From: Hyaloperonospora brassicae
Lineage: Eukaryota > Oomycota > Peronosporomycetes > Peronosporales > Peronosporaceae
Direction of reading: 5' to 3'
Length of the DNA stretch: 64,000 nt
NCBI GenBank assembly: GCA_947650285.1
Contig: CANTFL010001211.1
Span: forward strand, 248,001 to 312,000
Part shown: positions 1 to 10,540 of the stretch, in pieces
Numbering within the stretch: the stretch's first letter is position 1
Layout of the letters: each line of letters starts with the position of its first letter
The notes under the pieces: generated by a model
The model's input: only the letters and a program-made list of their open reading frames with translations
The model's database searches: none
What the model was told of the DNA's origin: nothing
Position numbers and translations under genes: made by a program

Positions 1-4
1 GCGA

Positions 5-1231
5 TAATGTGTGATCGTGGGAAGATACAAGATTCCGTTAAAGATGTATACGCAACGACAGGTATCATCCTCCAGATTCAATTCTGTACTTGGCATATTT
101 TGCGCAACATCAACCGGAATTTTGGATGTTCTGGATCTGAATTCGAAAATGCTGTGTGGAAAATTTCAAGCATCAGAATCCGAGATCGAATACACCGCAG
201 CTCTTACAAAGGTGGGAATAAAGTTTGGAGATGATGTTGCCACATACATCGGGAATATCGGTCCCATTTATTGGACTATATTTGCGAATATGCAAATGGA
301 AAATGTCGATGAAAATTTAAATGTCAGAAAGTTCACGACGTCAAGCTCAAATTCGGCCACATGCACGTATGACCAAGATGATTGATCTCTACTAATGATA
401 CTATGTTCTCTTTTTGGGTGGCGCACCACTAACTTTGTCGAAAGCGATAACAACACCATGCTCGTTCATGGAATTCGTGACGCATCGCCTCTCGAAGCAT
501 TGAAAATTTTAACACAGGCGACTTTGGAAAATTTTGCATGCGTCAAGATCAAATTAAACAATGGAGAACAAAGAAACATTCTGTGACTCCTCGTGCGAGG
601 TCTCTTTGGAAAAAAGAACAAGCAGCTGCAGGTGGATATGAATGTTGTGCGGTCGAAATCCAATATATGGTTTGCCTCGAAACAAGGCTACGCAAAATAT
701 CGGCGCATTGATGTTGAGGCTTAAAGTTGCTCTTGTTCAACTTTCATGCAAATGATATTGCCTTGCCGACACCTTGTTGCCGTATTGCATGCTAATGGAT
801 CTACAATCGACATAACAGCAGCTTTTCATCCTGCATATTTGGTCTTAACGTTTAAGCAAGGTTTTCTGGGTAAGTCGATTGAATTGGTTGTAAACACCAG
901 AAAACCAGATGTGAAGATTAATTTCGCCATTGTTTTATCAAAAACTGGACGACGACAAAAAAGACGTATCGGTAGCTCTGGGGATTCGAAGTCTGGAGCT
1001 ACTTACAAATGCTGCCACTGCTTTCAAGAGGGACACAACAAGTTAACATTTCGACGCCATGCGACTGTTAAGGAACAAAAGAACAAGCATTTCGAAGCAA
1101 AGTCAACTGACTTAAGCGACCCGATAAGGTCTGTATATCCATCGTCAGTATTCGTGACGGATACAGTGATGGATGACACCACTTCGAATGAATGCCACCC
1201 GCGTGGATCGATTGCCTTTATACTTAATTAA
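5..1231 (+). pseudogene. MULE transposase relic with SWIM finger and zinc knuckle
   Basis: This is the 3' part of a Mutator-like transposase, broken into several frames. Around 85-130 it reads CTWHILRNINR, the Cys-x-x-His segment that follows the second catalytic Asp of the MULE transposase core. At 400-470 FGWRTTNFVESDNN resembles the region before the SWIM domain. At 755-800 LPCRHLVAVLHANG is a SWIM-type C-x-H motif, and near 1005-1060 CCHCFQEGHNK looks like a degraded CCHC knuckle. The catalytic N-terminal part lies outside the window. At least three frame changes make it non-functional. A related relic lies at 46080-47065. The family call rests on motif order. Calling it oomycete-type MULE-SWIM is inference. 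Confidence 0.6.
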
Positions 1232-2259
1232 ACATGCTGTACATTGCTTTTATAACAAATAAATACAACAACATATTTGCCAACACGTTGCTTTAAACAC
1301 GCTTGCTTTGTATTATTTGTCTATTTACTCTCATTGCTACCATTTACTGTGAACAAAGTGCTTGAAAAATAACGTGTGTCATCGTTTAGTCCTCTACAAC
1401 AACACTTCCTTCTACCTGCACGTGCGGGACATCATTCACATCGATCATGAAGCATCATACATGCTTCTTTCACGTACATTGTGCATCAGGGGGTTCACTC
1501 TGTGCTTGGCAATCACAAATCGCGCCTTTATGGCGCGATTTCACACCTTGACCTTGTTACGCGACTTGCACAGTCCTTGTATCCGATCTCTAGTAGTAAA
1601 ACAAAACGTGAAGACGCCAGAAATACTCCATACGTACATCAGAACTGGCGCCAACAATTTGCATTCGACCTGCAAAATACTAAACGAGAGATAGTTACGA
1701 TCTTGATAACGTCCAACCTATTCCAAGGTGCAGGCATTAAACGAACAGCATAATTCATCTCATAAAATAGCGTTAAAACAGATATAATTGTCGAAATCGT
1801 CGACTTTCGTACCTACACACCGTCCGGCAGATTCTCTTTCGTCTGCTTATCGCACGCCGCGCCCCTTGCAATGTCACGCGCACAGAAATTATGATTGACT
1901 CGACACCCACTGTCTAATCAGCTACTGATATGTAAATACCGCGTCTCTTACCTTTACATCGCTGGTAGGCTTATAGCAAAGATATGGTTCCAACACAGAG
2001 GCCTCCGACCTTCAACGCATGAGCTCGTTCGTCGCAAAATGGACAAAGCGCCTTTTATTTGCCGAACAAAGTCTGCCCAATAGGATTATTCAACGGCTCG
2101 ATTAAAATAGAAACTATCTTACCCAATCACGCAGTTTTATTCAATTAGGCAGTTAAAAAAGGTGTCGTAAACATCTGCCTCACCCAATGTTGGCCCGTCT
2201 CAGAACTGGTGCTGGTTTCAGGACTTTTGCACGAATCTACTCCTGGTTTCTGGATTTGC
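1232..2259. other. Non-coding stretch, nothing recognised
   Basis: AT-rich DNA between the MULE relic and the solo LTR. Short open frames occur (for example 1362-1694) but show no family motif and have overlapping alternatives. No repeat shared with the rest of the window was seen. Confidence 0.5.
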
Positions 2260-2701
2260 TCTAACGGGGTAGCCCGTTATATGAATTTGTCATCAAGGAG
2301 AAAATGACAGTACAGAATATTACGCTGAATATTTAATCAACAATATCACAGAGCATAATGATGTTGCTAGGATGACCGAAGGGTCTACTCATTGGTTGAA
2401 ATCGTGATGATATCAACCCACCAATCGCTGCTAGACGCGCGCAATGGGTGGTGAGTAGACGTCATCATACGTTAAGTTATATTAGTATAATTAAGTCAGG
2501 ACAACAGAGACTCAAGAACTTACAGGACTTGATTATATCAATATAGTTTTACTCTTACCAAGAGACTAGTCTGACTATTTAGTCTCCTTTCTTTCCTCTG
2601 TGTTTCCTTAAAACACCCAGCAGGGCACTGTCGACCACTGTCGTCAGTGGAAGTAACTTCCGTACTGGTCATCCAGTACGTAGTCAACAGGGCCCGTTAC
2701 A
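2260..2701 (+). repeat. Solo LTR related to Gypsy E3
   Basis: The stretch starts with TCTAACGGGGTAGCCCGTTA and ends GGGCCCGTTACA. It aligns over most of its length with the E3 LTRs at 47455-47849 and 55057-55450, sharing the block around CCACCAATCG..GACGCGCGCAATG and the motif GAGTAGACGTCATCATAC. No internal gag-pol follows, so it is a solo LTR. Its outer ends are degraded and no target duplication is clear. A close relative in the opposite orientation lies at 33957-34394. Like E3 it is rich in short hairpins, for example CGTACTGGTCATCCAGTACG near 2670-2690. Confidence 0.75.
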
Positions 2702-3842
2702 GCACAAGTCCCTTATGTGGAAGTATTCTTCGCCGTTCGTCTTTCGCCCAGTTGCTTTCGCTTCGCCGCTGTCTTTGCCGCGCTTGCCTTGCCTACCCCT
2801 TCCGCTTTCGTCCCTTGTAGCTTGCTGAGATGCTCGTGTTCTTTAGTGGTTATACCGTTCGTTGCTCTTGCTCCTACTAGTTGTATGTCTATCGCGTCTC
2901 TTATTTACACTTCCTCGTTGTTGTCCGATATCTACTGCTTATTGTAACTGATTGAAGGACCGTGAGGACTTCCATTCGAGGGGTTTACAACATGCGTCGT
3001 TTAAAGTTGGAAGACTGCAGTTTTGTTGCGCCGTGTGACGAGGTACACTTACCGATTCGTGACTTCCAGTATAGACCCTCTTTACGTTGCGTGGGTAAAG
3101 TCCCCATATTATTAGCTTGTATCTATATTTGCAGCCAGTCATCCGCGTCGACAACTTAGCTGTAAGTTGTTTGCACGAACAATGAAGCTAGCCCGACGCC
3201 TCGGTCTGCTCTGGAACATCACATGAGCTACCGGTGGAATCTTTGCTAGAGGCAAGCGAATCTAAGCTTGCTCTACGATACTTTGACGCTTTGCATTGTA
3301 ATGCATTGGAACTTGCTTCAGCGTCTACTAATGCTGCTTAGCTGCATTGCCTGTGGATCTTTTATCCTTATGCGATCAAGCTTTTGATCCTAGCAGAGGT
3401 GCTATTTCAGCTTGCATAGGACGACCAACCTCAGTCATGGAAGAAAAATTCTTGCACAACTCTCGTCAGGCCCGTTATTTATAAGACTTTAAGCTGATCC
3501 TAATGCGGGGATCCGTTTTACTTGCACGGCCTACGACACTGCTTCTAAGCTTAGCTTGTTAGGCTTAATGCGTTGGTTCGCAATTCGAAACCGCTAAATT
3601 TTTGAAGTAGGGTTTGCGTTACTTCGGTGATTTTGTCCGCCTTCCTGACGAAGTCACGGACGGCGTGCGTTTTGATTGACTTGTGGAACGTGGTGAACCT
3701 CCTACGTGCGCGCTACCGACGTTCGTGCGAAACGGCCTTCCCTCGCGAGAAAGGACTGTTTATTTCGGACAAGATCAGTCGCCATCTGTTTTGGTCCCAT
3801 CTCAAGATGCTCCTGTACGCGAGGTCGAGTTCTAGTCGCTGT
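2702..3842 (+). pseudogene. Degenerate coding-like DNA hosting the nest, left half
   Basis: Frames at 2717-2947, 2962-3159 and 3627-3850 read as pieces of a protein with no clear domain. The last one continues beyond the inserted E2 element: after the ATGAG duplication the sequence resumes at 32658 as EGVVKICACFISHYVARN. Because a LINE endonuclease and RT follow further right, this may be the decayed first open frame of that LINE. That assignment is inference, since no diagnostic motif is visible here. Confidence 0.3.
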
Positions 3843-3847
3843 ATGAG
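3843..3847. repeat. Target-site duplication, left, E2 copy 1 (ATGAG)
   Basis: ATGAG directly left of the LTR at 3848 is repeated exactly at 32653-32657, directly right of the LTR ending at 32652. This shows that the two LTRs 28 kb apart belong to one insertion. Confidence 0.9.
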
Positions 3848-4322
3848 TGTAGCGGAGCTACACAGCTCCTTAAGTCAGAGGAAGACTTAACGCTCTTACG
3901 AGCAACTTTGGTTCAGAGAACCCGACTCAGAGAGTCAACAAGCTCAGAGAGCTTACGGTCCCCGTTCCTAAGGGACCAAACGATTCAAAAGAATCACAGC
4001 ACAGAGTGCTCACGAGCAGCTACCTTCACAGGTATTGCTAGCTCCTACCGATCAAAGACGCCTCGTAAGGCACGTGTCTTTCAGTAATCAAAAGGGGGAC
4101 TGAATTTTTATGTCTTTATTAAACCTAAAAGAACACCTTAGAACAACGTATTTAACCTGCCCTAAATAACCTCTTAAAAGATCTCGTAATCAATTGATGA
4201 CAGACATCAGTCTTCAACAATTGATACACTCACTGTGTTCTAAAATTACTTTATAGGGTACCCCCTCTCTTGTGTGCACCACACCTATCGTCGACTACCA
4301 GCCGACGTGTAACCCCGTTACA
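3848..4322 (-). repeat. 3' LTR of E2 copy 1, with a 50-bp unit missing
   Basis: TG..CA ended (TGTAGCGG..CCGTTACA on the plus strand). It matches the LTRs at 32128, 55503 and 62678 but is about 50 bp shorter. It has one copy of a unit containing GACTCAGAGAGTCAAC where the others have two in tandem. The TGTAACCCCGTTACA tip is a perfect hairpin. Confidence 0.92.
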
Positions 4323-4334
4323 CCCTCCCCCACC
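4323..4334 (-). other. Polypurine tract of E2 copy 1
   Basis: On the minus strand GGTGGGGGAGGG lies directly before the 3' LTR, the expected primer site for plus-strand DNA synthesis. The same tract lies at 56029-56040 in copy 2. Confidence 0.75.
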
Positions 4335-4433
4335 AGACTGACGTTACCACAAAACGTCAATCGGCTTCTTTCCTCGAAGAGGTCGGGTGTGTGTGTGTGT
4401 GCTTAACCTCGCGGTTGCTAAACACGAAACACC

Positions 4434-5737
4434 ATGGCATTGCCACCCAACGAGTCTCGGACTCTTTCCTCTTACTTAGACTTCGACGAGGATGTGGACT
4501 ATGGTAGTGATAACCAGTGTCCATGGAGATGACGGGATATCGTCCCACTCCGCTGTATTTGAGGCTCGTCCTCTAACAGCTCCAAATCCGTTCGTTGAAC
4601 GTGGTGATACCACCACGCCAGTGGCGCAGCATCATACAACAGATTCAGGTGAGAACATCATCACGAACCCGCTCGACGAGCAACAGGAGCTAATCCTTCA
4701 GCTTGAGGAGCAAGCTCGACGTCGCACGCATACCCAGGCGGTTGTTAAGAACCGGAGTGGTTACGTGTTTGCTTCACCTGACGTGGAGCAACGTCTCCGT
4801 CAAGCGGAAGGCCGTAGCCTCGCAACATGGGCAATTGCACCAGAGGCTACGTCGCCGGAAGACATTGCATTCCGTAAGGTTCTACATGAGAGCTATCTCG
4901 AACCATTCTTTACCACGCAAGGTCAGTACCTTGCACACCTTGAGAGTCTCTCTCATAATGTTTCGGTTTGACCGATAAAGGGCGTGCCCAGATTGTTGTT
5001 CGCTGGCGAACTGCCTGAGGAGGAGGACAATCAGTTCATCCGTTAGGTGTACCGCAAGCAGCACCTTATTAGTGTGCCAGCGCAGCGGGCCAGCGCCGAT
5101 GTGGCTGACGTTCGTCTAGAACGAAAGCTCCGGTTCGCGTATGCCAAGCTCAAGGCCAGAGGCCAGTTGCGTACACGTACGCGTTATGCTCCGGCTACAA
5201 TGGTAGCCACGGGTCACAACCCTAAGGTGCGGAGCAACACGCTACCTCCCACCACTATTGATGAGAAGCGTTCTCGTTCGCAAGGCGACCCTGGCCACGA
5301 TGTTCAAAAACATCCACGGCGTAAGAGCAGTCCTGCCGAAGGGGTATATCATACTCCCACGAGTTCTCCGACTCCGGGTACCCTCGCCACTTCACCAGAT
5401 ACTGGTATTGGCCACGACGACGACGTCGCTGAAGGATTTTCTCCACATGGAACTGGTGGTTCCCTTGCTCATCGAGCAGAGTCGGATGGTGGTCGGGGTA
5501 CCAAAGAAGGAGCATGAAAAGGTGCTCCGTGAGCTGAGTGGTCTCCAAGAGACATTGGGTAAGACCCAGAGTGCGCTCGACGCGATGCAAGCCCGTGTTC
5601 AAGCATTGGAGTTGGCCTTAGCCCGTGTGGATGGTCAGCTTGATCTCCTGGTTCGGATGCAACAGCCGACGGCAAGGCCCTATTACCCGGCGCAAGCGCC
5701 TCCGAGTTCACATGGGACGGGTCCCGACACGGCTTAA
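4434..5737 (+). pseudogene. Antisense frame of E2 copy 1, broken
   Basis: This is the counterpart of the intact 360-codon frame at 56139-57221, opposite in direction to gag-pol. The ATG at 4434 keeps the strong context ACACCATGG. Relative to copy 2 it has an extra base near 4512 (GATAACCAGTG against GATACCAGTG), a TGA near 4970 and a TAG near 5044. The C-terminal coiled-coil segment survives in the next frame to 5737, reading [20 protein letters not shown]. It overlaps the sense chromodomain and the integrase tail. The function of the intact form is unknown. Confidence 0.7.
5255..5602 (-). pseudogene. Chromodomain frame of E2 copy 1
   Basis: The minus-strand frame contains FHVEKILQRRRRRGQYQYLV, then KWRGYPESENSWEY, a clear chromodomain with the aromatic residues expected for binding methylated lysine. 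It lies downstream of the integrase but in the +1 frame relative to the upstream pol frame, with the same offset as in copy 2. In chromoviruses this domain targets integration to heterochromatin. Whether it is translated here, by frameshifting or from another start, cannot be told. Confidence 0.75.
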
Positions 5738-7101
5738 GTAAGCCAACGTAGAACGCTGGGTTCGTGCGCAGTTTGAGCTGAAGGTTGAGAGTGTTCGCCA
5801 ATCTCTTCTTAGCAATGGCCGTGAATGTCCCAATGAAGCGCGGACGCAACTTTGTCTTGAAGACGGCCAGACACTACATATGTAGGTAGCTTTTTAGCAT
5901 TGTGTAGGACTTGGTCTCCGACCTTGTAAATTTCAATACAACCTATTCCTTTAGAATCAGATTGTTCCTTTTGTTTATCTTAACTATCAGCCAGTGCATC
6001 ACGTACGTGTCGTAACACATTCAAGCGCGTTGCGAGAAACTCGCTTACCTGTTTTTGAACAGTATCAGGGCTGATATCAGCAAGCCGACCGGCCATCTCT
6101 CCCCCACCAAGCCCTGAACCACGCAGTGGTAGCGTTAACGGAACGCGAGGGTGTGTGAGACCGTTCACGTAGAACAGAGTAAAGCCTGTGGAGGCGTGAA
6201 CAACGTTATTTAACGCAAACTCAACAACAGGGAGCATCGAACTCCAACGTTTTGGTGTATTAGCGCAAACACTGCGTAATATGTCACGGATAACGCGATT
6301 GACTCGCTCGGTTTGACCATCGGTCTTCGGATGATCCGCCGTGGACATGTCCAAACGTGTGCCGAGCACCTTGAAGAAGGACTTCCAAAATTTCCCAGTG
6401 AAGCGAGGGTCTCGGTCAGAGACAATTGCCACAGGCAAGCCGTGCTGTCGAAACACTCGATCGATAAACAGCGTAGCTGTACCTTCACCATCAATGGTAT
6501 CTGGCACAGCCGCCAAGTGATCCATCTTGCTTAAACGGTCAACAAAGACCACAATACCCGTATTGCCTTGCACATCTTTCGGCAGACCGAACATGAACTC
6601 CATGCTGATGGACTCCCAGCACCCAGAGGGTATAGGAAGACTAGTGAGCGGCGCAGCCGCATGAGCAGAGGGTTTCACCCGCTGACACGTTTCGCACGTA
6701 CGCACGTATGTGCTTACATATTTGTAAAGTTTGGGCCACCATTAATATTGGCTCAAAGAGCTATATGTCTTCTCTCGACCGAGATGACCGCTCACCGCAG
6801 TATCATGCGCCTCATAGAGGATGCGATACTTCAATTCCTCATCATGAGGGACAACGATACGGGGAGTATCCTCCATATCTGTGCTATAGCACAACAGGCC
6901 TAGATCGATGGAATATCGATGTAGCCTCGCACGCAAACGTGCCGACAATTTAATGTCTACGTCGTTAAACTCCTCGCTCCCCAGAGCACGTAGCAAAGCT
7001 ACACAATGTTCATCTTTGGCATATGCCGAACGAATGAGGTCTGTGACCGATGATGACAGAGTCGTAACATGAGCAATCTCATAGTCAGGTCTACGTGACA
7101 A
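5469..7101 (-). pseudogene. Integrase of E2 copy 1
   Basis: The frames hold, in order, the zinc-binding region ([15 protein letters not shown], then [10 protein letters not shown]), the catalytic core and a C-terminal tail. The first catalytic Asp is replaced: SMEFMFGLP here against SMDFMFGLP in copy 2. The second Asp (SDRDPRF) and Glu (DGQTERVNR) are present. A TAA near 5980 interrupts the C-terminal part where copy 2 has a Gln codon. Together with the D-to-E change this copy should not integrate on its own. Confidence 0.85.
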
Positions 7102-7110
7102 CGCATCAGC

Positions 7111-8756
7111 CTAAGCATTCTGCTTGCCCGGCTTATACTTCCCCTCGAAGTTGTATTCCACAAAGAATGAGAGCCAACGAGCCATTCGCTGAGAGAGATG
7201 TGGCGACTGGGTCGCAGTGCGTAATGACGCATGATCTGTATAGATCACAAAACGCTTAAAGCCAAGCAGATGAACTCTGAATTTGACTATAGCATACTTC
7301 ATTGCAAGTAGCTCTTTGTCATGAACGGGATAATTCTTTTCAGCTGCTTTCAGCTGCCGGGACTCAAACAGAATGACGCGTTCCCGTCCATCATTATCTG
7401 TTTGTAACAGAGCATTGCCGATGGCAAAGTCAGATGCGTCACAGACGACACTGAAAGGCCGATCAGGATCGGGCAAAGCCAAGATTGGCGCATGAAGAAG
7501 ACTTTCTTTAACAGCCGTAAAGGCTTCATGCTCGGTGTTAGTCCAACACCATTCCACATCCTTTTTTTAAGGAGAATGGATAATGGCCGAGCCATGTCCG
7601 CATAGTTCGCACTATACTTGTGTAAGTAATTGGCAAGACCAAGCCACTTACGTAAGTCCTTTTGGCTCTTAGAAACCGGCCAATCGACTATGGCTTTTAT
7701 CTTAGCGGCATCCGCTCGAAGACCACGCTTACCAATGAAGCACCCTAAAAGGGAATCTCTTGTGCACCAAAGATGCACTTAGAGGCGTTGGCATACAACT
7801 TGTTTGTGCGCATGCACTCAAGCACTGCTCGTAAATGGTCGATGTAATTATCCACATCAGACCGGCCGTTCATAGCACGACTATGGACAAAGATGTCATC
7901 AAAGTAGGTCTGTGCATAACCTCGGTGAGGCTGAAACAGTTGCGTCACAAGACGATTGAACGTAGCTGGGGCGTTTGACAAGCCCTGTGGCATAACTAGC
8001 CACTCCCAGAGCATACCGCTCGGGGTACTAACCGCTGTTAGCGGGATATCGCTCTCACGCATGAGTAATTGGTAATAACCATCGACTAGATCGAGTGCAC
8101 TGTACATTGTACATCCCATCATATTGTTCTGAAGAACATCTTTCCGAGGGATTGGCGTCTGAGCCGGGATCGTGGCAGCATTAAGCTTATTGTAAGCATG
8201 AACAAAGCACCACTTTCCATTGGGCTTTCGGACACAAAATGTGGGCGTGGAATGAGGAGATTTGCTCTCACGAACCATGCCCGCTGCGTGCTTTGCACGA
8301 AAGAATTCGTCTATGACGTCACACTCCTCCTTTGGTAAAGGACACTGCCGTGTTACGCAGTATATAGTTCCAGGAACCAAGTCAATTTCATGACGCACAC
8401 CTCGGTCAGGAGGTAAGGCAGACGGCGGGTCGTGGCACACCACGTCTTTAATTTCCTTTACCAAAGGATAAAACGGATCCAGCAGATCTTTAAGGATCGC
8501 AGATCCACTACGCGCACTTAATGACGCCTTTGTGTCGTCGAGGACGGATTCGTCCAATAACGAGGAAGAACTCAACTCTGCATCGGGTCGAATGACCACT
8601 AGATCGGATAATTCCCCGGCCTGTAAGGCTTGGCTAAAGTCGCCATCAGACATTTCGTCCAATATGAAGAGAGCGTCCACAGACGGAAGAGTTGCGAGAC
8701 GGATGTTACCATCAACGTGACCAGTTACTCCATTAACAAGTGTGTATAGTGTATTG
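7111..8756 (-). pseudogene. RT and RNase H of E2 copy 1 (part left of E1)
   Basis: From right to left this holds the pol linker, the RT with [13 protein letters not shown] and YFDDIFVHS (the active-site FDD variant), the connection, and RNase H with [13 protein letters not shown] and YTDHASLR. A run of seven A (minus strand) near 7562-7568 shifts the frame. Copy 2 has six at the same place, and the continuous frame would need five. Further changes include FVHAYNKLN for IVHAYNKLN. The protease part of this pol lies at 29919-31131, beyond E1. Confidence 0.88.
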
Positions 8757-8760
8757 TTGC
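8757..8760. repeat. Target-site duplication of E1, left (TTGC)
   Basis: TTGC before the E1 LTR is repeated at 29915-29918 after the right LTR. The intact E2 copy 2 has a single TTGC at the matching place (near 60460). Confidence 0.88.
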
Positions 8761-10540
8761 TGTGGTGAAGTCACTCATCAAATTTTGTACGAGGATCGGT
8801 GGCTACACATTTGGGACGCCACTCACTGGTGGAAAAAGAGGCCATGGGACTTGGCGATCCAATAAGGAAACAGGATCGGCGATCCGATCCAACTGTCGTC
8901 AGAATGATGGGTATGGAACGATCTGAGACGGGGTGATCCGGGACAAGACGACAGTTAGGACGATTTCCATGGAGTGATCTGGGACAAGAATCTGAGATCG
9001 GGCGATGTGATGTGACTATGTGACGAAGGTGTAACATCCTGCAGACCGGTGACACTCTCTACGGGTCTCCCAAAGGGAGTACTGATTTAGGTTAATTATG
9101 GACCGATCTGGAAGTGGGGTTGTTTGTGGGGGTCCGTGGGACCGTTGTGAGAATTGTGGATGGTCCCGTTGTGCGGGTAAACCGTTGAGTATAGTATCGG
9201 AGTATGCACAATGAACGGAAAAGGCATATAGGGCCGGATCGCACTGTGTCGATCCTCAACGATCTCGAATTGGACATCAGATCGGTCATGTTCCCTGCTG
9301 GTTATGGATATATCGATGATGGAGCTATTGTATGATGATGTACATGCTTGTTGGAGACCCATGAGTGATGTCCCAAAAGTTCAGACCGAAAGAGCCAGTG
9401 GAAGCCGGTCGAATTGACGTCGCAAAATGGATTTAGACACATTCCTCATTTGGATACTATTTTGGACCTTTCGGTACCAAAATTGGGTATTTGGTACCGT
9501 ATTTGGAATTTGGTCCTTTTTTGGTGTCTAGGTACGATATCGGGAGTATTGGCGCTATCTTTGGAGTACAGGTCACGAGATTTCGACACGTGTTCAAGGG
9601 GGCGGTCAAGATTAAAGGTGATATCGACTTGGACAGTGACCTACGGTTGGGAATAGGCTTAATGATAGGTCGGATATTAATTTGGTTGGTTAATAAACAG
9701 ACTTGAACTCTACTTCTTCTGCTCACGACGCACGTTCTCCTCCCCTCTTCTCCGGGCAAGATTGATTTGGCTTCCCCGGCGGGTCAAGGCACGCGTGTTA
9801 CAGGGACACAGAAGACCGATCTTGGATTGTTGGCCAAGATCGAGAAGAGCGATCTCGGGATATCTGGCCCGGATCGATCAAGTACTCACACTCAACTCAA
9901 CTGCTAGGGTAGCAGCCACACAACAAAGGAAAAGGAAAAGGATTTTGGTTACAAGATCGCGAGGCGGCTCAAGTGGTCAGAAGATCTGGACAAGGAGTTC
10001 AAGACAAGACCGAGCAAGACCGAAGCGATCTACAGGGTAGGTCGGCACGTTTCATTTTGGCGAAACAAGCAACCGATCCACCCACATTGCGCACTTCCGG
10101 CAAGATCGGCCGATCCCAAGACCAGATCGGACCGATCCCAACGCAAGATCGACGCAACACTACTATTTGCTGAGTGAAGATTTCCGCACAGCAAAGACCC
10201 CGATCCCGAAGACGAATCGAGATCGGTGTGATTCAAGATCGAGATCGCGACATCTCCAATAGAGATCGCCGCGACTCAAGATCAAGATCGCAGAACCCCG
10301 TTCGTGGTGTGAAGATTTCCGCACCGGAAGCGAACGCTCAACCCCAAACCCTCAGCGAGATCGACATCTCCCAAGGCCGTTACGAAGAGCTCAAGCCAGC
10401 CCAACCGACGGGTACACAAGGTGAGCACAAGGTTATACAGCAAGGCACGGATCGGAGTACCCCCTCCGTGAGTCGGCAAGTCTGGGCAAGTGGAAGATCG
10501 ACACTCACTAAAGTAATTTTGTGAGATCGACTTCACCACA
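8761..10540 (+). repeat. 5' LTR of E1
   Basis: Begins TGTGGTGAAG, ends TTCACCACA, and is nearly identical to 28130-29914. It ends directly before the gag ATG. GATC occurs nine times in its first 300 bases. Confidence 0.92.

Noticed and set aside
1362..1694. 110-codon frame left of the solo LTR, considered as a secreted effector
   Set aside because: No signal peptide, no RXLR-type motif, and overlapping alternative frames of similar length.
2717..2947. Hydrophobic 76-codon frame considered as a membrane protein
   Set aside because: Isolated, with no conserved motif, within decayed repeat DNA that has equally long neighbouring frames.
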